This document shows, piece by piece, positions 11,801 through 24,850 of a stretch of DNA of 64,000 bases. Below the pieces are notes generated by a model. The model was not told the origin of the DNA. It ran no database searches and saw only the letters and a program-made list of their open reading frames with translations. The DNA is from Echinococcus granulosus. Lineage: Eukaryota; Platyhelminthes; Cestoda; Cyclophyllidea; Taeniidae. How positions within the stretch are numbered: the first letter of the stretch is position 1; each line of letters starts with the position of its first letter. The stretch is from positions 1,916,463 to 1,980,462 of the forward strand of contig NW_020170385.1 in assembly GCF_000524195.1 (NCBI RefSeq). Reading direction: 5' to 3'. The position numbers and the translations under genes are program-made.

Positions 11801-14800
11801 TGCACCAGAATCGCCAGAAAGGACTATGCCTCATTAAAACGACCTAGATCTTGAAATCTTAAATATTTTGTTTTAGAAAATACCGTCATTTTTGTTTCCT
11901 ACTTGAACCCCATCCACCACGGTAATATTTATCAATAAAATTCAACATCTCACTAAGGTACTTTCTGAGAGAAATAACAAAATGTAGATGAAAACACATC
12001 AATAATTACATGCAATATTTGAATTGAAACCACTTTAACTAAAGAAGTGTACAATATTATGCAGTTGTTCACTTTCGCTATTGTAATTTTAAGAGGGTCC
12101 TATGAGTTAAGAGCCTAAGCAGAATCTCAATAAACTTCAAAAACCTGCATTTTCTAGTTTTCAGAACAGTATAGGTTTACTTTTATGTGTTTTACGACTC
12201 ATGTGGGTTGGATAGAATAATTTAACTTACATTTATGCTGCTTTGTTCATAATATCAATTTCTACTGGCGAAAACATGGAACCGCACCCTTTGATAACCA
12301 ATCATTTTATCATGAGATGTCCAAATGCAATAATTATAAAATAAAATAACCTTTGGAAATCTTTTTAAAAGAGCCTGGGTATTCCACTCTAACAAGGCGT
12401 TTTTTCTCTGGAAGTGAAAAAAACTCGCTCAAGTAGCTCCCGTTCTTATCTCACTTTTATGTTTTAGTTGCCCATTCTATTTCGCATGTGACTGCTTAAT
12501 GCTAAGGTTCTCACCCACCTCGCCCAAAGTGCAAATCCTCTCAGAAGTAAATCCAGCTGTGTACAGTACACCGTCTTGCGATGTCTGGACTTTCTTCCTA
12601 CTGACTGACTAATCCCGACTGTCTTTAAAGTAGAGTTTCTTCCAGCTCACTCTCAAGATAGCAACCGTATTCGTCTGGTCTTTAGCAAGAAGTTCATAGT
12701 GAACAACTCCTTCTGCAGTATACCATGAACACACACTCGCACAAAGTGTTTTCCTCTAAGGATGAGGTGGCCCGCACCTAAGAGGTGTGAGGTGGTTGGT
12801 GAAAGGATCTATTAGGATAGATTGATGATGTGACCGTCAGCCTAACGTTGTAATGCAAGGCTACTTCTCATCACAAATGAGTTGCAAAGAAACCTTTCCG
12901 GACAGCACGTTCTTAAAAAGGTAAAGGAATTTAAGGATGAATCAGTAGTTTTGATACTCCGTGTCATCTTTTAATGAATGTGGGACTCATTTGCGTATTT
13001 TATACCACCACTTTCCCAGTTGGCATGGGTGCAAGTTCTTGACACATTCACTTTAAATTATTTTAACTAACAACTGAGTGTGTTTCTTCATGATCAGAAA
13101 TAGGAAGCGATTAATCACTAGACACACTCAAATCGTTTAAGCTTTTTCTGAACGGTAGTGTTCTGCCACCGCACCTTTCTTAAAAGACAGACAAAATTTA
13201 CTGAGAAGCTTTTGTAACTTTGGGAGCAAGGTTAAGTTCTTAAAGTAAATAACTTCAAATTGCACCATGTTCAGTCGACGGTAAATAAGAGTTTAAAATA
13301 ACCGGAAAGTTGTGGGTAAAACAGAGAAGCGTACCAATAGACTGATGAATGTTTTTACTTTACAATGCATTTTCGTTATAGTGCTTCACAAGTCCCTAGA
13401 AGTACCAACAGGTCACTGCAGCAGGGTGCACCCAAAACGGAGCGAACTTTCTTGGTCAGCCGATGCTGGTTATGGCGAAAGAATACATTTACACAAATGT
13501 ATATATTATTGATGAAATATAAGTAGACAATAGAATTGGATACTAATAATGCAAAATTATTGCGAAACATTGTTTTCCGCAAAACAATGGCATAATTTAC
13601 TGTTTTTTGCATAGCTTTTAGCTTAGCCATCTTGTTAATTGCCTCTCAGATATCTGTATGTTGTATTCAGAGTTTTTTTTATTGAAACATTAAAAAAATA
13701 ATTACATGCGCGAACTGCTTGCTTGAAAGTGCTGCTTGGGCCTTGAGTAGCAAATTTGGCGTGAGATGCGATATCTATTCGCAATTTTCACACAAAACAC
13801 AAAGTGCATAATGCCAAGAGGATGGGGTCTCGACCATCGTTTGACTGAACGTATGCAGGCATTCCCGTCGTTTTGGCAAAAAGGTTACGAGTAGGTGCGG
13901 ATGTAAGCCATGCACAATCATGTGACTGTGTTCCACTAAACTGCGGACTCTAATCCTCCCTTGTCTATTCCTCTAGTAAGATCTCCACTAAGAAAAACCA
14001 TAATAAAGTTGAGAACAAAATGTGCTACTTAATGCAGGGAATGCAAGGATGTGTGAATTCTAGCAGGCGCACAATCGTTTCTGTGTAGAGCAGGGAAAAA
14101 ATTAAGATACGGAAGTGATAACGCATTTTGTGTACATCAGTTTTGTCATAATGCAGAACACATGAAAGTCTGCTAATGGCTACAGTGTAGGGTCCCCCAG
14201 CAGAAATCTACACGGTCGTTTGTAATTGCCGCGAGGTGTACATAGTCTTTTATTTGGTGAAAGTATTTTATTATTGTGGGTATACGCTAAAAAATTGGTT
14301 GGTTGTAAAGCGCAATTTATTACAAACAAATGCCTGCAGTCAAAACTGCACGGTAATATTTAAAATACATTTCGAGAATAGGGGTAGCTAACAGGATCTG
14401 CGGTAATGGAGCAGAATTGTAATTCGCTTAAGTAATTATGTCCTTAAGCTAAGGAGGCGCTGAATAAGAAAGGCAAAAATTTTGTAATGCTAGGACTGTT
14501 ATTCAAAGTCGCATGTTTAGTTTTTGTGTTTGAATAAAGTAATAGACACAGGAGGGGGCCGCAAGGTCATGGATATCCTCGGCGAACGACTACTTTGACT
14601 TCTATATTAACGTCTAATAGTTGCAGTTGTTTTTGAAAATTAACAAGGATTTAGAGGTAAAAATGGGTGTAAAATTCACTCTTTCATTTTTTTCAATTAA
14701 CAACTGTTCAGGATCTAAAATGACAACACAGTTGAATGTGCCAATAGTCCTCCTTCATTTACCCAAATACTTTGCTACTAAATGCAGCACTCCCTACTAA

Positions 14801-17800
14801 TCCAAAAGAAAAAATATGGATTTTAAGGTCCGGTTTGAAAGCAAGCCAATGGTTAGTTTGCATTGGAAAACCAGTTTTTGCATTAGATACAAAGACTAGT
14901 GTTCGGATTATTGGAAAATAAAAGACCTTGACGGCGTTAGATACCCACATTTCAAAATGATTTTGCATTCCGAATGAACCAATGGTTGTGTAAAATTGCT
15001 AGTTACTTCAACACAGGGCGTCCTCGAGAGAGTGGACAGAGAAACTCACATTGGTAAATGCATTCTCCCAGCATTGAGATAAATTATGCGCACTCCACCA
15101 TGCATTCGCGCACACAAATCAAGCTTGGCAGTGACAGCGATCTGGTGCGGTTGGGCGTTAGGGAGGATGACGCTGTTTCCTACCTCTTCTTCCCTCAACT
15201 TTCTACACGTAGGCCTCGTGCTCTCGTGTGATTTATCTTGGCGCAAAATCCTCCCACGAGCCGATGAGCCTGCCCCTTCCTGATGAATGCTCGACCAGGT
15301 TACCCCCCGGCAAGGCGACTCATACTGTGTAGCAAATAATTCCCACTGTAAGAAACAAAAATACCAATAGTTGGAGGCGCTAATAATGAAACTAGGCTCT
15401 CGATTACAATTTTTCTTTTAAGCACAACAAAAGTGAATGAAATATCCACTCATGGACACTGAAATGAGTTCAACCAGTGAAAAAGTTGATCAAGTTAGAA
15501 TCATTCTAAGCACAATCGCCTTATCATACGCTGGTCGAGTATAGTCAATAACAAGGTATTAATAACTGGCAGCACGCGAACCGCCTAAAGGCTTATCAAT
15601 CAACAAAGGAGGGTCGAGTCGAGGGCTGTAAATAATTCTAATCATGCTACGAAATATTGTCCTCACTCTGCCCTTTCACCTTTATTTTCAGGCTCTTTGG
15701 TGGAAGGGATTGGTTAGAGAAAGGTATATTTTACTGTCACAATGTAGAATTTCTCAAATGGCAAAAGTACGTGGGAGAATCAGCATTTTAGCCCTCCTTG
15801 AGGTTCGATGAGCCGTCTCAGGCACGAGGTCAGTTCAGCCTGCTCACCTTTGACCCACAAGAAGCTTTCAAACAAATACGCTTTAAAAGAACAACTAAAA
15901 TTTGGTTTGTTTAACTCAAAACTGTAATCTTTTTAAGGATTTCAAATTAGGAGTAAGTTATTCACCCGACTGAGCCCAACGGTATTACAAGTTGCCACCA
16001 GAAGGGATATTAATCTTACCAGTCTGCCTAATAATTTAAATTCTTTATTTTTAAAATCGTAGCTATCTTTGGAGGTGACTCTCAATTCTAGGTACTTTAT
16101 GTAATGCTTTGATAGTTTGCCTAACTCTGTGTTTGATTACACGAGTACTTTATTCTTCACAGACTGTACTTCCGCTCTTCAGCATGGCCTTCGGGTGATG
16201 CCAGTAACCTCTCAGTCCTTCTTCACGTCAGAAATACATTCTCTGCCATACTATTACGACTTCCTAGGACCTCCGGAAAGACTCGTGATGCCACATTTAC
16301 ATGGAAGTGTATGTATTTGTCGTCACGGGTATCTTTCATTTCCTACCTCAATAATGATGACCGTGTGTTTCCTATTTCTTCGTTCAGAAAACATTACAAT
16401 CGCTAAGACCTAGTTTGCAATGATAACAGTAACGATGCACATTTTAAATTTATAGCTATAAACCGCTTGGCTAAAAATTTCGATAATTTACCTACTTTTC
16501 TAATCACTGTGATACTAATCAGCCCAAAATCGAATAATCTCATAGGTTTGTATTGTTCTAACAGCCGGAATTTAAAAATGGGAACGTGACAGTTAGCAGG
16601 GCAATTAATGAAGTTAAACTTTACGATTGTGCACTTACGCATGAATACTGGAGTTCAAGTTAATGCGCTCCTGGTTGAACTTTTTAGTAAACAAAGTGAA
16701 AATCTATTTTGACTGTAGTGGTGAATGCTATGTGTAGCACAAATGAAGGCGAACGGCAGATACAACTTTTCAGATGCAATTTAAGGTAAGCTGGCCTGTA
16801 TTGTCAGAGCCACTTTAACCAGTCGAGCAAATGACATACAGATGCCTGCTATCTTATAAAAGGCTTAAACTTGGAAAACTGCAAAATAAAAATCATATTT
16901 TCAAACATTCTGCTTAACCGTTGCATGGTAGAGCAGATAGCTGAATTATCGTTGATCAAAATAAAAATTTAGGGAACTATTTTGAACAGAAGTAGTGGAA
17001 GAAGTCAAAATGAATTTCCTTGAAATGTAAAAAGGCTATGGTAATAAATTCCTCGCTGTAATTTAACGCCCTGGAGCCGTCTGGAGACAGTTTATTATTT
17101 ATAGATGAGTTGTTGCCTCAAAATATTCCCAACTTCAGCTTTCCTTTTTGCATTTGTTATGGTGTCTTCAACTAATCACTAGCCAGACTCACAAATGCAT
17201 GTCAGACTTAAAGGAACGCTTTAAGAGCATTGCATGTATGTGTTGTGACTTTCAAACACACTGATTAAAAACGGCAGGAAATTGGTTGTGCGAACAAACG
17301 GGAAGACATAGACAAGAAGAGGAACATTGTTGAAAAATACATGTTTGATGGGCTAAGCATAGTTGATTTACAGATCATCAGTGGCTTCGCTTTGAGACCA
17401 GCTCTGCAAAGGATCATTAGCAAAAAAACTGGCATTCATAAGCATTCATTTTCCATGTGAACTGTTTTGAATCAAGAAACAAATCTTGTTTTAAATAACG
17501 CAGTATGGGCTTTCGTAGGAACCGACACTTTTGAAAAAGTGGATAACGTTCTGCAGCAACAAAGTAGGTCTCATTTGTGGATTAACAAACCCCTACTAGA
17601 TTTTTGATGTGTCGTGCCAGCCCGAAGATTAAGCAGCATTTATCCTATTAATCCGTGGAAGTTTTTTTTAAGTGTACGACGTGGAACTGATATTATGGGA
17701 GGAAAAAATTAAAAAACCAGCCCTTTTTACAAATGCAATAATTCCGCTTAATACCCCTTCGGTTTTTCGAATTTCTGCGATTTATACTTAGGCTATCTGC

Positions 17801-20800
17801 ACTGAGATCATGGCAATTAGTCCTGCAGTCTCGACTAAAGGTTGATGAATACTGCAAGCACTTTCAAACTGCAATGGCAGTTGTGCAAAATATGATACCT
17901 ATCAAATGTCTAAGTAGTCTTAGTGAAAATATGCCCACCTACAACTTCGTTAGGTCTACCTATTCTAACCCATTAACCATCTCAGTAAGAAGGCATTTTG
18001 ATCACCCCTATTGCTGCAAACTGCTGTAGGCAATGTGAGGTTGTAGGATAATGTTAATCCTATGTTCGGTATTTTCGAAAGGGCTTATCAAAGCACTCCC
18101 AGCCCCCCTCTCGCAATCCGTCACATTATCAATAAAACACGTTTTGAGACAAAACGCTACGGTCTATGTGCATAACATGATTTCTTTTAAAGCCGTTTTA
18201 TTTAAGTACAACTGTCAGGAGGACCGAGTCTCATCGTTCACATTCCCATCTTTAAATGCATCACCTAACAAATTGCATTTGTAGCTCACCTAGCACATCC
18301 TAAATTTTCTAAAAGCTCAAATTGTCGGTTTTATTTGGATATTTATTTAAATGCCATAGTCCAACCCCCCGCAAATTGTCATGAGTCAGCTTCAAAACAG
18401 AACGGTATCTATTTATTGCGTCTATTCCAATGTAGACCTTTCGGAACTTTGTTCATTAAAATTATAAATTCCATAACCAGCATCTTTTATATTGTGCCCA
18501 CAAATTTCGAACAATGCTTTCACTTGTCTTCTCAACTTTTCTGGAGTTGTGGCCATCTTGTGTGGGTGGTGACCTCGATGCGATAGTACATTCGCAGATT
18601 AATGGAAAAGTTTCAGGTACTTAAAATGTATGTCATGTGTGAATTGAGTCACTCAAACGTCGCAAGCCTTTAGCAACCACCTAATTTTGAAACTATATAA
18701 CTTGAGTAATTGATATCAAATCGAGTTTCATCCTACGCCATTGACTATGTGTGCTCTTCTTTCTCTGAGGAAGGTACCATAGTCGCTTTAGGCATGTTTA
18801 AACTCTCAATATTTATTTGATTAACCCACGAAAAATAAATAGGGTCTTTCTTTAATGTTTTCTTTCCTCAGATAAATAGAAATGTTTCCCTAATATATGA
18901 TTAGATTGCAGAGGTCTTATTTTTCCGTGATGTAGTTGTCTCAAAAGATTGCATGTTAGCTCCCACTTTGCCTGCCCACTTGAAAGTGTCCGGAACTAAT
19001 CACTAGAATAGCCTTAAAAATTAATAAAGTGCCAAAATTACGTTTTAGGGTCTTTTTTATATCACCATCCTTAGCTATCAACTAGGTCTTACTAAAATGA
19101 TGTACTGGTGATGTCGAGATTGGTGTTGATTTTTCAGCCAAAATTCAGCACTCAAATGCTGAGCAGCATCACACTGCGGAAGGTCGGAACATGGCAAAGC
19201 GCTTCCAGTCACAGTGCCGCAATGAGATTTTGCAAATTTTTATCCATAAGACTTACTATATTTTAGTGGTTAAAGATTACACAAACTGTCGTCCCAAAAT
19301 ATTGTACTATCCAACTTTCTGTTGTATCCAGGTCATGAAGATTAGGATTTATCCAAAGATGGTTGTAAAAGTGGACTAAAATTTTGAAGTCAGAAATTGA
19401 AGTTGTTATCTCTAGATGTTATTCCCGGATCAGAATTAATGATAATGTGTAGGGCGTGGTACCGAACTTTTTGCTACAGTTGAGAAGCATTTACATTGCT
19501 TTGCACATATTGAAAGGCATACCGATATCCCAGAACTGGCAATTTGCACCAATCAGAAGTGTGAATGCCAGAAGAGATTGTCTTATTCAATTTATTGAAA
19601 AACGATGGATTTTCTTTGTTATGAGATCAAGTTTGGTTATGAAGGAAAATTTTCTAACCCATTGGTGTTGTTTCGCCACCCGGTGATTTCTATTTACCAT
19701 TTGGTGAAGGTTTTATTAAACCATAATGAGTATAAGTGGTAAGACTTATGCCTACTAATGATTCCTTTCTTTAAACATTTTTATGTTATCTTCAGCACTA
19801 CGATTGTTGCTGATGTGCCATTTGTTTTAAATGACATGGCGAGTTGGGATCGTGATAGGCAATCACCTACAAAAAATTATGGACGTGCCGTCTCTGTAGT
19901 TTTCAACAGTAATATACCCATTTCCAAGATCATAGAGGTAACCCTGTGTTAAATTATATTTGCCTGCAGAGGCTCGTCAAGTTGTTCCACTCGATTAACC
20001 CTTAGTAAAGAAATCACTTGCCTCCACTACCTTAACGCTCAATGACAAATTTTATTATTGTTATAACACTCATTTACTTAGTTATCCAGAAAGTCCCATC
20101 CCAGTTACTTCTGCATTACACCCACTTTTGTATCGTCAGCGAGGTGAACGAAAGGATGCCTCAATTCTTGAACTTTGTCAGTTTAGGGTACATTTCATGC
20201 ATTGATTTCATTTTCAAAGCCTAATACTTTTGAAAGACCATGAAGCCCTTCTTGCAGAAGGAAAGTGTTTGGCATTTTTAAAAATGGTTAGTTGAGAACG
20301 TTTTGCGTAAGCATAATGCATTTACCACCATGGGTAACAAAGACGAAGTCAGCCGTGAATCGTGATGTATTGGGACTTTGTTGAGATAAGGATTGAGGAA
20401 TGTAGGTGTATTTCAGGGAACAAGTAATGCAATAGGATCTGTATTGGGCATAGTTTGGGCTACACGATACAGTGAATGCAATGCAATTTGTGAGGTGACC
20501 CGTATACCATGACGTCTGTGGCAACAAGGTGGCGTCACTGTTGAGCTAAAAGGTAATATAACTAGTCCAAATCGAGAGGCCGATTTATTCCCTTCACTGC
20601 CAATCCTGCCTCCGCATGCGGTAGCATTTGCACAGCCAGATCAAAAAATGAGTATAAAATATCGAGTCAAAACATCCTGATTTTAAGTTGACCTCCTCTA
20701 AACATTAAAAATACGTTTTACAGATCTCATCTGGGAATCTAAGCACGCTACTGTTGTAGTTTCTAACCTCAGCATTAATTAAAAACGATTATACATAAAA

Positions 20801-23800
20801 TACAAATTTATAAAAAAATTTTCCATTTACTCGGCAAGTAATTTTGCCAAATTCATGTTTGTTCATCATTCACCTTGGAACACCAGGAAGTGGTGGAAAC
20901 TATGCTTAATATGTCAGTGGGATGGAACTAGGTATTCATCACCACGCTTGCAATTAAGGGTGGAATTTGGTGGGTAACCTCATACCCCAAATATCATTTT
21001 TAAGGTGATGTTTTGCCAAACGCTAATGGTGTGCTACCGAATATTAAACGCGATGAAATTAATAGTGCTTAATCATGATATTTCCTTCTGCTAATAACAA
21101 GCGTTAATACCAATATGAAGATTACATTTAAAAAATTTTTTGTAATGATCAATGAAATAGTTTTGAAGGTGACGGGGAAATTACTGAAATCTGGACACCT
21201 TAAGGCCCTCATGAAGTCCTCGAGCAATCAAAGAAACCCTAAAGTTTTTACTACTGCCTAACAGCAGGGAGAGTTGACAATTGCTCATTTGTAAAGAACG
21301 ATAAATTTATTTAAACAATTACCCAGGTCCCATATTACAGAACACCCCACATCCTCATGTAAGCCTTAGAATTTATTCTCCTAAATTTTACCGTGCAAGC
21401 TAAAAATATATACAGGTGGACAAAGGATTATGAATCTCATTTTAATTAAATTGTGTAGAAATACAAAGATTAGCAAATGCCCTGCATTCACTCGCACGCT
21501 CACACTGGTATAGGACCTACGGTCCTTTGAGTTGAGCGCATGCGACGTGTTGAACCCCATGGGCAAATTCGAGACCTTAATGTCGATCCCTCACGCGTCG
21601 ACTAATTGATTGACTGATCATTCTATTTTTCCCCTTATTTGCTCTTCATCAGCTTGTCGAGTAGACTACCATTTAATAGGGTGCTAGATAATCAACAAAT
21701 ACTACTACACGATACCCCAATAAGGCACTATTACACATTCCTCAACTTTTTAAATAATGCTTTTTTTTCAATCCAATATTCGATACAGTATCTGCTTCAA
21801 CGTCGATATCTGATTCTTCTAACTACTACAATCTAACAGATGACGTAAACGATGAAATTTAGCACCATATTTCCCGAGATGCTTGATTTGACTCAACCAC
21901 GACGTGGAAATGCCTTGCATCGAGCCTATTTAGATACAAAATTACCCCTCCATTTGATTAGGCGATTTTCTGTGATCGGAACGACTTTTACGCCATAATA
22001 CAATTGAAATTAATTGCATTTCCCTCTATTTACCAGCATTCATCCCCTCCTTTGCAAGAAGCAAAGGATGGATTCGAGAAATGGTGCTTATGCGATGTGA
22101 GTAAATGAGTAAACAAACGGGTGACGATGGTGATGATGATGAGCCCAATGTGTCACAAGTAATGTGCATTTTGAAACTCCTTTCGCCTCCGCACACAGTC
22201 CCACTTTGTGGCGCACCCGCGTGTGCATGTCATAGAGCAGCGCGCTCAGCCATTGGTAAATACGATTTGCCAATTGCGTCCCTGCTACTGATGTTGCTGG
22301 GTTTGCGCTTGCTCTCCTGTGCGTGCGTGCGTGCTCTTTTCGGGCGTAGTGTTTTTCAGCCCGTAAAGGCAGAGTCAGGAATCAACTGAAGCACTTGCTT
22401 GTTGGGCCAAATCTGCTGCCCCAGAATACGAGAACTCACACCTATCTGCCCACTCAAGCACTTCAAGCCCACGCCCCTCACCACTTGTGAAGATACCAGT
22501 GTGAATATCAGGGAGAGTGGAATACTACCCCTACCCTCGATGCTCGGATGATCTGACTTGAGGTGACCGGACTCAAACCCTTGCTAGCATTTGTCGAGAC
22601 AACAGTCACAGCAGCTTCAAACTGTGTGTAAGTCCATGACGCAACTTTCGTGTTGTGATGTCATACATTTTGGTGCACATGTGAAGATATTAAGACCCGA
22701 AGTCGAGTCAAACTAAGAAATGAATATAATGCTAAATAACTACTGATAAACTCTGAAAAAGCAATTGTTTTGATGCCGAAAATGCTCCACAGACGTCAGC
22801 AGCAAGCTCTTTTGACTCCATTGCGAGAAAATTGTTTGCGTTTTTCACAGTTAAGTGGGCCTATGAAGTGCGAACACTCGTTGATAATTGTGTCAAATGC
22901 TAGATCTCAAATATAGGGCTTCTGAAATCACGATCGTTTGGAGCATATAATTGAATCTATCAATCCCCTCACACGAGGCGACTGTAGTCCCCATCCCCCA
23001 GAGTGGTACATAGGTACATACCCTATTGTGCTTGGTTCTTACGGTTGAAGTGTTTACTTTGAACCTCATCAAAAAATAAAATTCGCTTAATTACCTCTTA
23101 CCATATATTGTCGTTGTTAGTTAAACCTACACCAACTAATAAAAAGTAAAGCAGCAAGCACTTCGTTTATATATACCATGTAAATAATCCATTAGACTGC
23201 GTTCTGCTTACTCTGGAATAAAGTTTCTTATTATTTCACGATCACACCTTACTTGAAATTCAGTACGTAAAAAATGGAAAAAAATAGTTGCATTTATGTA
23301 GTTTTATCAAATAAATGTCACTGGATATGTGGATGGTATTTTTAGGTAACTCGTCCTTCGTTACATGCCCAATGTCTTGATGAAGAGACAGGCCCTGTCA
23401 TACTTTTTTTCACTACCGAATACTTCCGCAGCCGTTAATTAAAGCTTCCCCAAGGTAGTGTCTCCATCAGTCTATTATAAATCCAATCAAATGATTATTC
23501 TACGGTTATCTCATTAACCATCCATGAAACATGAAATTAGCCAAGCATTCAATTTCCCATTCATGTAAACAATTCGTGGCGTACGTTTGACAGATACAAA
23601 AGCTGCCAAAATATTAATTTGGTTGATTGCCGACCCTATGTATAGTGAAGTTTTGCATTGATTTACTTAAGTCAAACGCATAAATTTGCGTAAATTTGTC
23701 AGAAACCACATAGTTCTAGCATGACCAAATTGGAAATCAGGATGATTGCTTTTCCAAAGATAGCAGATTTTCTGAAGGACGAGCCTATCAAAATCGCAAC

Positions 23801-24110
23801 AACTTAAGGAGCTCCTTAAGGACGCTTTTTGCCTGTTTTTAATGAAGTTAGGTGCGTGTGAGTATTTGTGCGCTGAGTTCGATGGTACGAATAGATATCT
23901 AGTCGTTTCATTTTGGATTGTCAATGCTGCACTTTAGTGTGGCATCTTTTCGCTTCAAAAATCTCAAGACCACGCCAGGCTTGATGCTGTTACGTCGATA
24001 ATGCGTATGTTCTATACATATAATGTATGTGAGAATAACATGCATAAATCTGCCAAAAAAGCTGCCACTTAAAAAGAGATTGGTAAACGGACACTTGATC
24101 GAATTAATGC

Positions 24111-24117
24111 TATAAAA
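24111..24117 (+). promoter_or_regulatory. TATA-like motif ahead of candidate secreted-protein gene
   Basis: TATAAAA lies about 136 nt upstream of the candidate ATG at 24253. That spacing allows a normal start site and a 5' leader of roughly 100 nt. The motif is common by chance in AT-rich DNA, so its weight comes only from the adjacent gene model. Confidence 0.2.
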
Positions 24118-24252
24118 TGCTATTCAAACTCCCATGAAAATGCAATTTGTTTCGTAAGCTCGGTCATCCGCACTACAATCACATTTTAACTAGCAGACCC
24201 ATTCCGGTGTTCATCGAAGTCGGTGCGTGCTAAGGTACTTAACGAATTTGGC

Positions 24253-24694
24253 ATGAAGCAGTCGCTAACTCTTCGTATCATAGTGTGCACGGTACTGTTA
24301 GGGCAGTGCCTCGAGGCCGGATGCTCGACTTGGATTCAGCTACGGAATGTGTTGGCGACGCAAAATCAAGTCAGCAAAACATTTTACTGTTCAAATCCAG
24401 TGAGAGTTGGTGATGTTTCGGCTTTTTGCTAGATTGCTGACATTTTATAGTATACACTTTAGCTGTTAGCATTTTTTGCATGGAGGGGGAAATTTCTACA
24501 GATTTTTTAATTGGAAATACTATGAGAACCGCATTCGCATTCAAAATCTTGAGCAAAATTTCGAAAGCATTACAGCTTCAACTCGAACTGACTTTATTTT
24601 CAACCAGCACTTTTTCTTCATTGCATACGGTCACATGCTGATGGCCTTTTATTTATGCAACACGAATATTGTAAAAGGTAAATTATTTGATTAA
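24253..24694 (+). CDS. Candidate small secreted protein, two exons, no known family
   Basis: Exon 1 (24253-24399) starts with ATG and encodes MKQSLTLRIIVCTVLLGQCL then EAGCS, a textbook signal peptide (basic n-region, hydrophobic core, small residues at the cleavage site). It is about half GC, above its surroundings. It ends at a gtgaga donor in phase 0. A 70-nt gap ending in gttag leads to exon 2 (24470-24694), which is in phase and ends with TAA. The joined product is 123 residues with no internal stop. Exon 2 is rich in Phe, Tyr and Asn and has a hydrophobic stretch around FFFIAYGHMLMAFYLC. A TATAAAA lies upstream and AATAAA at 24845. No homology was recognised. Exon 1 looks more convincing than exon 2, and the true second exon could lie elsewhere. 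Confidence 0.32.
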
Positions 24695-24844
24695 TTTTTT
24701 GCACAGTTACAAATTCAAGGACCATTCATTAAAATAGTGTAAATATCCAGCGATTCTGCAATTTTCAAATCTTGTTGCCTAGAGCAACTGTTAATACAGC
24801 CATAAATTGCATTTTGGAAGGACTACAAAATTTTAAGCATTTTG

Positions 24845-24850
24845 AATAAA
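24845..24850 (+). terminator. Poly(A) signal AATAAA for candidate secreted-protein gene
   Basis: A canonical AATAAA lies 150 nt after the proposed stop at 24694, a normal 3' UTR distance. It supports the small gene model only weakly, since the hexamer is frequent in this AT-rich sequence. Confidence 0.2.

Larger units (their letters stand above)
6349..24110. other. Gene-poor intergenic stretch
   Basis: No protein family is recognised on either strand across about 17.8 kb apart from the decayed zinc-knuckle frame at 8025-8339. ORFs here are 60-140 codons, several begin with TTG or GTG rather than ATG, and the number is what chance predicts. A purine-rich run (GGAGGCGAAGGAGAGGGAGA type) lies at about 9018-9051 inside a GC-rich patch that reaches 9420. 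A second GC-rich patch is at about 15080-15290 and a third at about 22080-22400. The rest is plain AT-rich sequence. Confidence 0.6.
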
